Assembly: GCA_018398585.1 (NCBI GenBank)
Contig: JAGTTD010000022.1
Span: forward strand, 895,501-959,500
DNA length: 64,000 nt
Direction of reading: 5' to 3'
DNA from: Simmondsia chinensis
Taxonomy: Eukaryota; Streptophyta; Magnoliopsida; Caryophyllales; Simmondsiaceae
Shown here: piece by piece, positions 63,656-64,000 of the stretch
How the letters are laid out: each line of letters begins with the position of its first letter
Position numbering within the stretch: position 1 is the stretch's first letter
Made by a program: the position numbers and the translations under genes
The notes under the pieces: generated by a model
The model's input: the letters and a program-made list of their open reading frames with translations, nothing else
What the model was told of the DNA's origin: nothing
The model's database searches: none

Positions 63656-64000
63656 TTAGAATACAACGAGAAGAAAGAGACAAACAAGTACTTGAAAGGT
63701 GTCGAACCTTGAAACTCCTAACAGTTTCACATAGTATTACTTTAAGCTAAAAAGTTTGCAATTCGATTTCACATAGTATTGCTTTAAGCCAAAAAGTCTG
63801 CAATTCGATTCTATGCTAAAACCTCTCCCTAAAGAATCCTTAACTTAATTAGCTCATATGGTATATGAGTTACCGTATAAATCCGGGTTTACCAGATAAC
63901 GGGATTTCTCGTTAGCAAAACAAGGCATTAAAATACAACAAGAAGAAAGAGACAAACAAGTACTTGAAAGGTGTCGAACCTTGAAACTCCTAACAGTTTC
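63649..64000. repeat. Tandem duplication, 272-bp period, runs off right edge
   Basis: The segment starting 'caagacgttagaatacaac' at 63649 recurs at 63921 ('caaggcattaaaatacaac') and continues nearly identical to base 64000, with about four transitions in 80 bases. Inside the first unit a 42-bp piece ('tttcacatagtatt...attcga') is itself duplicated at 63725 and 63767. Confidence 0.85.

Overview
The window is AT-rich plant nuclear DNA. The genes have short exons, GT/AG introns and long transposon-filled introns. Their closest matches that I can recall are dicot proteins: a flavonol synthase, an AUX/LAX auxin carrier of the LAX3 type, a plant SelK/SelG-like protein and a MORN-repeat membrane protein. 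A eudicot fits best; I cannot name the species. No bacterial features, CRISPR array, genuine rRNA gene or genuine tRNA gene is visible.

Genes. (1) Minus strand, 2156 to 770 and off the left edge: first two exons of a MORN-repeat protein with two membrane segments. (2) Plus strand, 15421-20242: four-exon SelK/SelG-like glycine-rich ER membrane protein, 108 aa, with a 3.7 kb first intron. (3) Plus strand, 35535-40793: four-exon flavonol synthase, 333 aa, apparently intact. (4) Minus strand, 55684-47923: eight-exon auxin influx carrier, LAX3 type, 465 aa, apparently intact, with a GC-AG first intron. Exon phases add up to an open frame in genes 2-4. The four genes are unrelated in pathway and lie as islands 13-15 kb apart.

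Everything else is mostly repeats, often nested. There is a full-length but broken Ty1/copia element (28771-33877) inserted in a hAT-like MITE, and a 5'-truncated copia remnant (about 10090-12152) whose LTR holds an array of palindromes. Several TRIM-like elements have LTRs of only 72 bp. Scattered LINE RNase H-domain pieces occur, plus an RTE-type LINE 3' end at 12412-13190. Other repeats are tRNA-derived SINEs, two hAT-like MITE families, Harbinger-like elements, inverted-repeat MITEs and simple repeats.

The most interesting item is a SINE family whose 5' half is a 5S rRNA-like sequence. Its 3' half matches the tail of the RTE LINE, ending in TTG repeats. Four well-preserved copies (3423, 41985, 42261 and 59161) have target-site duplications of 15-26 bp, which marks them as retroposed units. 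Tail-only copies and a chimeric copy also occur. Whether this family has been described before cannot be judged from the sequence alone.
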